From: Betaproteobacteria bacterium
Lineage (GTDB): Bacteria; Pseudomonadota; Gammaproteobacteria; Burkholderiales; Rhodocyclaceae
Assembly: GCA_016880375.1 (NCBI GenBank)
Contig: JAEHDO010000288.1
Location: 1 to 9,102, forward strand
Length of the DNA: 9,102 nt
Reading direction: 5' to 3'
Shown in pieces: positions 8,076 through 9,102 of the stretch. The stretch's first letter is position 1, and every line of letters begins with the position of its first letter. The translations under genes and the position numbers were made by a program. A model generated the notes under the pieces. The model was not told the DNA's origin. It made no database searches and worked only from the letters and a program-made list of their open reading frames with translations.

Positions 8076-8095
8076 GCGCGCCGGATGCGGCGCGC
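8076..8095 (-). terminator. Hairpin between convergent ldtD and mepK-like genes
   Basis: GCGCGCCG (8076-8083) and CGGCGCGC (8088-8095) form a perfect eight-base-pair stem with a GATG tetraloop. It sits in the 31-bp gap between the two convergent stops. On the minus strand the stem is followed by a short TTT, which makes it a weak intrinsic terminator for the mepK-like gene. On the plus strand no T-run follows. It probably acts as a transcript-end structure for one or both genes. Strong stem, poor tail. Confidence 0.55.
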
Positions 8096-8102
8096 GCCGG
8101 CG

Positions 8103-8654
8103 TCACCAGCGGCGCACGCGACCCGTGTCGATATGCACGAAATTCGACGATGCGTAATAGCCGACGCCGCCCGCCCGCATGCCGAGCGCGGCGTCGCGCA
8201 GGTCGGCCAGGGCGACCCCGGGCAGCCGGATGTCGAGGGCGCGTCCCTCGAGATGCAGGCTGCGGCTCGCCACGCCGCCGGCGCCGTTACGGCGCAGGCG
8301 TTCGTTGGTGGCCTGGCCACGATAGGCGGAAATCACCTGGAAGGGCGCGTCGCGGCCGAACAGAAGCTGCAGCTGGTGCAGCTGGTCGTACAGGCCGGGG
8401 TCGATGCGGCCGACCTCGCCCGAGTAGTGGTCCCGCAGGAAACGGTTGAGGCTTTGCAGGGAATCCGGCAGATAGTCGCCACCGACCGCATACACCAGCG
8501 AGAGCTTCTCGCCGGTATGGGTATGTTCGAAAGCCAGGCTGCGCGCCGCCGGCAGTGACGCCAGTGCCTGGCGGCTGGCCAGCAGTGTAGCGCCGACGGC
8601 CGCGCCCGCAAGGCGTGCGATGAAGGATCGGCGGGAAATTCTGGTTGCCTGCAA
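8103..8654 (-). CDS. mepK: MepK/YcbK-type murein endopeptidase (DUF882), Tat-exported
   Basis: A predicted metal-dependent periplasmic peptidase. In E. coli, MepK is known to cut the 3-3 cross-links made by L,D-transpeptidases. Seen here, counted from the TTG start: a twin-arginine signal (ISRRSFIARL, residues 6-15, then AGAAVGATLLA), the family block HTHTGEKLSLVY, then SAYRG...TNERLRR, and the metal-site pattern His134-x6-Asp141 (SLHLEGRALDI) and His174-x-Asp176 (FVHID), ending in VRRW. I chose TTG 8654 (183 residues). GGAG lies eight bases before it, and the Tat motif then falls close to the N-terminus as is usual. An in-frame ATG at 8750 and TTG at 8771 would add 32 or 39 unlike-signal residues, lack a ribosome binding site and run into the groES promoter and CIRCE. 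The gene converges on ldtD. In E. coli the homologues ycbB and ycbK are adjacent but co-directional. Confidence 0.9.
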   Translation of the reverse strand: MQATRISRRSFIARLAGAAVGATLLASRQALASLPAARSLAFEHTHTGEKLSLVYAVGGDYLPDSLQSLNRFLRDHYSGEVGRIDPGLYDQLHQLQLLFGRDAPFQVISAYRGQATNERLRRNGAGGVASRSLHLEGRALDIRLPGVALADLRDAALGMRAGGVGYYASSNFVHIDTGRVRRW

Positions 8655-8726
8655 CTGAAGCGCTCCGGGTCCGGAAGGAATCCAGGGCGGATTGTGCCTT
8701 ACCCCCCCCTCCTTGAAAAGTGCCCC
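8655..8726. other. Upstream region of the mepK-like gene with C8 homopolymer
   Basis: This stretch lies between the chosen mepK-like start and the groES promoter. It contains the mepK-like ribosome binding site (CGGAG on the minus strand, about 8663-8667) and a run of eight C at 8702-8709. It also contains CTTGAAA (8712-8718), identical to the usual heat-shock sigma factor -35 but without a matching -10. I see no clear promoter for the minus-strand gene. Confidence 0.4.
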
Positions 8727-8755
8727 TTGAATATCCGGGCAATAGCGCATATTAT
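8727..8755 (+). promoter_or_regulatory. Sigma-70-type promoter of groES
   Basis: TTGAAT (8727-8732) and TATTAT (8750-8755) are separated by exactly 17 bases. They match the housekeeping consensus at 4 of 6 and 5 of 6 positions. Transcription would start around 8761-8763, inside the CIRCE element, so repressor bound there would block the promoter. The AT-rich character stands out from the GC-rich surroundings. Confidence 0.75.
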
Positions 8756-8781
8756 TAGCACTCGTTAGCAATGAGTGCTAA
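8755..8781 (+). promoter_or_regulatory. CIRCE operator (HrcA binding site)
   Basis: TTAGCACTC (8755-8763), nine bases, then GAGTGCTAA (8773-8781). This is a perfect match to the known CIRCE consensus, at the correct place upstream of groES. HrcA repressor binding here is established for groESL and dnaK operons in many bacteria, with release on heat shock. The site overlaps the last base of the -10 box and the predicted transcription start. hrcA itself is not in the window. Confidence 0.95.
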
Positions 8782-8805
8782 TGTAATTTGCTGCTATCCA
8801 TATAT

Positions 8806-8821
8806 GTGAGCGTTCGCTCAC
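8806..8821 (+). repeat. Perfect 7-bp inverted repeat in the groES leader
   Basis: GTGAGCG (8806-8812), TT, CGCTCAC (8815-8821). As DNA it has the form of a compact operator with two-base spacing, like those bound by many TetR-family repressors. As RNA it can fold to a six-pair stem with a four-base GUUC loop. It lies 37 bases before the groES ATG and downstream of CIRCE, so it is within the predicted transcript. Its role is unknown. Confidence 0.6.
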
Positions 8822-8842
8822 TTTCATGAAATTCGCTCTGTA

Positions 8843-8850
8843 GAGAGGAG
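8843..8850 (+). promoter_or_regulatory. Ribosome binding site of groES
   Basis: GAGAGGAG ends eight bases before the ATG at 8859, a strong Shine-Dalgarno match that fixes the start. Nearby CTCT copies (8836-8839 and 8855-8858) could pair weakly with its AGAG, which might tune access to the site. That pairing is only four bases and unproven. Confidence 0.85.
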
Positions 8851-8858
8851 ATAACTCT

Positions 8859-9102
8859 ATGAAAATTCGTCCTTTGCATGACCGCGTGATCGTCAAGCGC
8901 CTCGAAGAGGAACGCAAGACGGCCTCCGGCATCGTCATTCCCGATACCGCCGCCGAGAAGCCCGATCAGGGCGAGGTCATGGCCGTCGGCCCCGGCAAGC
9001 GCGACGACAACGGCAAGCACATCGTCCTCGACGTCAAGGTCGGCGACAAGGTGCTGTTCGGCAAGTACGCCGGCCAGACCGTCAAGGTGCAGGGCGAGGA
9101 AC
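8859..9102 (+). CDS. groES: GroES (Cpn10) co-chaperonin, 3' end cut by window
   Basis: The heptameric cytoplasmic lid of the GroEL folding chamber. Eighty-one codons are present and the frame is open at the window edge. Full-length proteins are about 96 residues, so about 15 are missing and groEL is expected next. Diagnostic parts are the N-terminal [13 protein letters not shown] (residues 2-14), the mobile loop with SGIVIP (23-28) that contacts GroEL, the [11 protein letters not shown] roof segment (about 43-53) and [12 protein letters not shown] (61-72). The start is ATG 8859, set by the strong ribosome binding site and the invariant N-terminus. Expression is expected to be heat-inducible through the CIRCE element and sigma-70-type promoter upstream. 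GC-rich codon use matches the rest of the window. Confidence 0.97.
   Translation, partial: MKIRPLHDRVIVKRLEEERKTASGIVIPDTAAEKPDQGEVMAVGPGKRDDNGKHIVLDVKVGDKVLFGKYAGQTVKVQGEE

Noticed and set aside
6302..8320. A 672-codon open frame on the minus strand opposite ldtD
   Set aside because: Its composition (Arg, His, Ala, Gly-rich with no domain) is that of an antisense shadow in GC-rich coding DNA. The plus-strand frame has a full LdtD with catalytic motif.
8712..8740. Heat-shock sigma factor promoter (CTTGAAA at 8712-8718)
   Set aside because: The -35 is a perfect match, but no CCCCATnT-like -10 is found at 11-17 bases. The sigma-70-type pair at 8727-8755 together with CIRCE explains regulation better.

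Overview
The window is GC-rich, densely packed chromosomal DNA. The protein types (a ubiquinone-type UbiD, PBP4, an MscS-family channel with a long periplasmic part, LdtD, a MepK-like endopeptidase and GroES) and a groES promoter carrying a CIRCE operator fit a Betaproteobacterium, possibly of the Rhodocyclales type. That placement is inferred from protein style and composition only. I see no mobile element, CRISPR array, tRNA or rRNA, and nothing in base composition that points to recent transfer. This is a housekeeping and cell-envelope region.

Layout. (1) Bases 1-2345, plus strand: a three-gene unit with overlapping stops and starts. It holds ubiD (5' end outside the window), a 135-residue inner-membrane protein, and a PRPP-motif phosphoribosyltransferase of unknown substrate. 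(2) Bases 2334-6296, minus strand: a three-gene unit, also overlapping. In transcription order it is a large MscS-type channel with a periplasmic coiled-coil domain, dacB (PBP4, D-Ala-D-Ala carboxypeptidase/endopeptidase), and an 83-residue two-helix membrane protein. The 3' ends of units 1 and 2 overlap by 12 nt. (3) Bases 6392-8071, plus strand: a YcbB/LdtD-type L,D-transpeptidase, divergent from the channel gene. (4) Bases 8103-8654, minus strand: a Tat-exported MepK/YcbK-type (DUF882) murein endopeptidase. It converges on ldtD across a 31-bp gap that holds a hairpin. (5) Bases 8727-9102, plus strand: the groES promoter with a perfect CIRCE operator, a second palindrome in the leader, and groES itself cut off by the window end.

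How the genes fit together. The middle of the window is an envelope-maintenance neighbourhood. dacB hydrolyses D,D bonds of murein, LdtD makes 3-3 cross-links, and the MepK-type enzyme is of the family known to cut 3-3 cross-links, while the channel relieves osmotic tension. ubiD belongs to ubiquinone synthesis and groES to chaperone function. These two flank the envelope genes and have no evident functional tie to them.

No stretch above 300 bp lacks a gene. The longest gap (8655-8858) is the groES/mepK divergent control region, annotated below. I did not find a convincing unknown system. The points most worth a second look are the LdtD/MepK pairing in convergent orientation, the extra half-site inside CIRCE, the second palindrome in the groES leader, and the uncharacterised small proteins coupled to ubiD and dacB.
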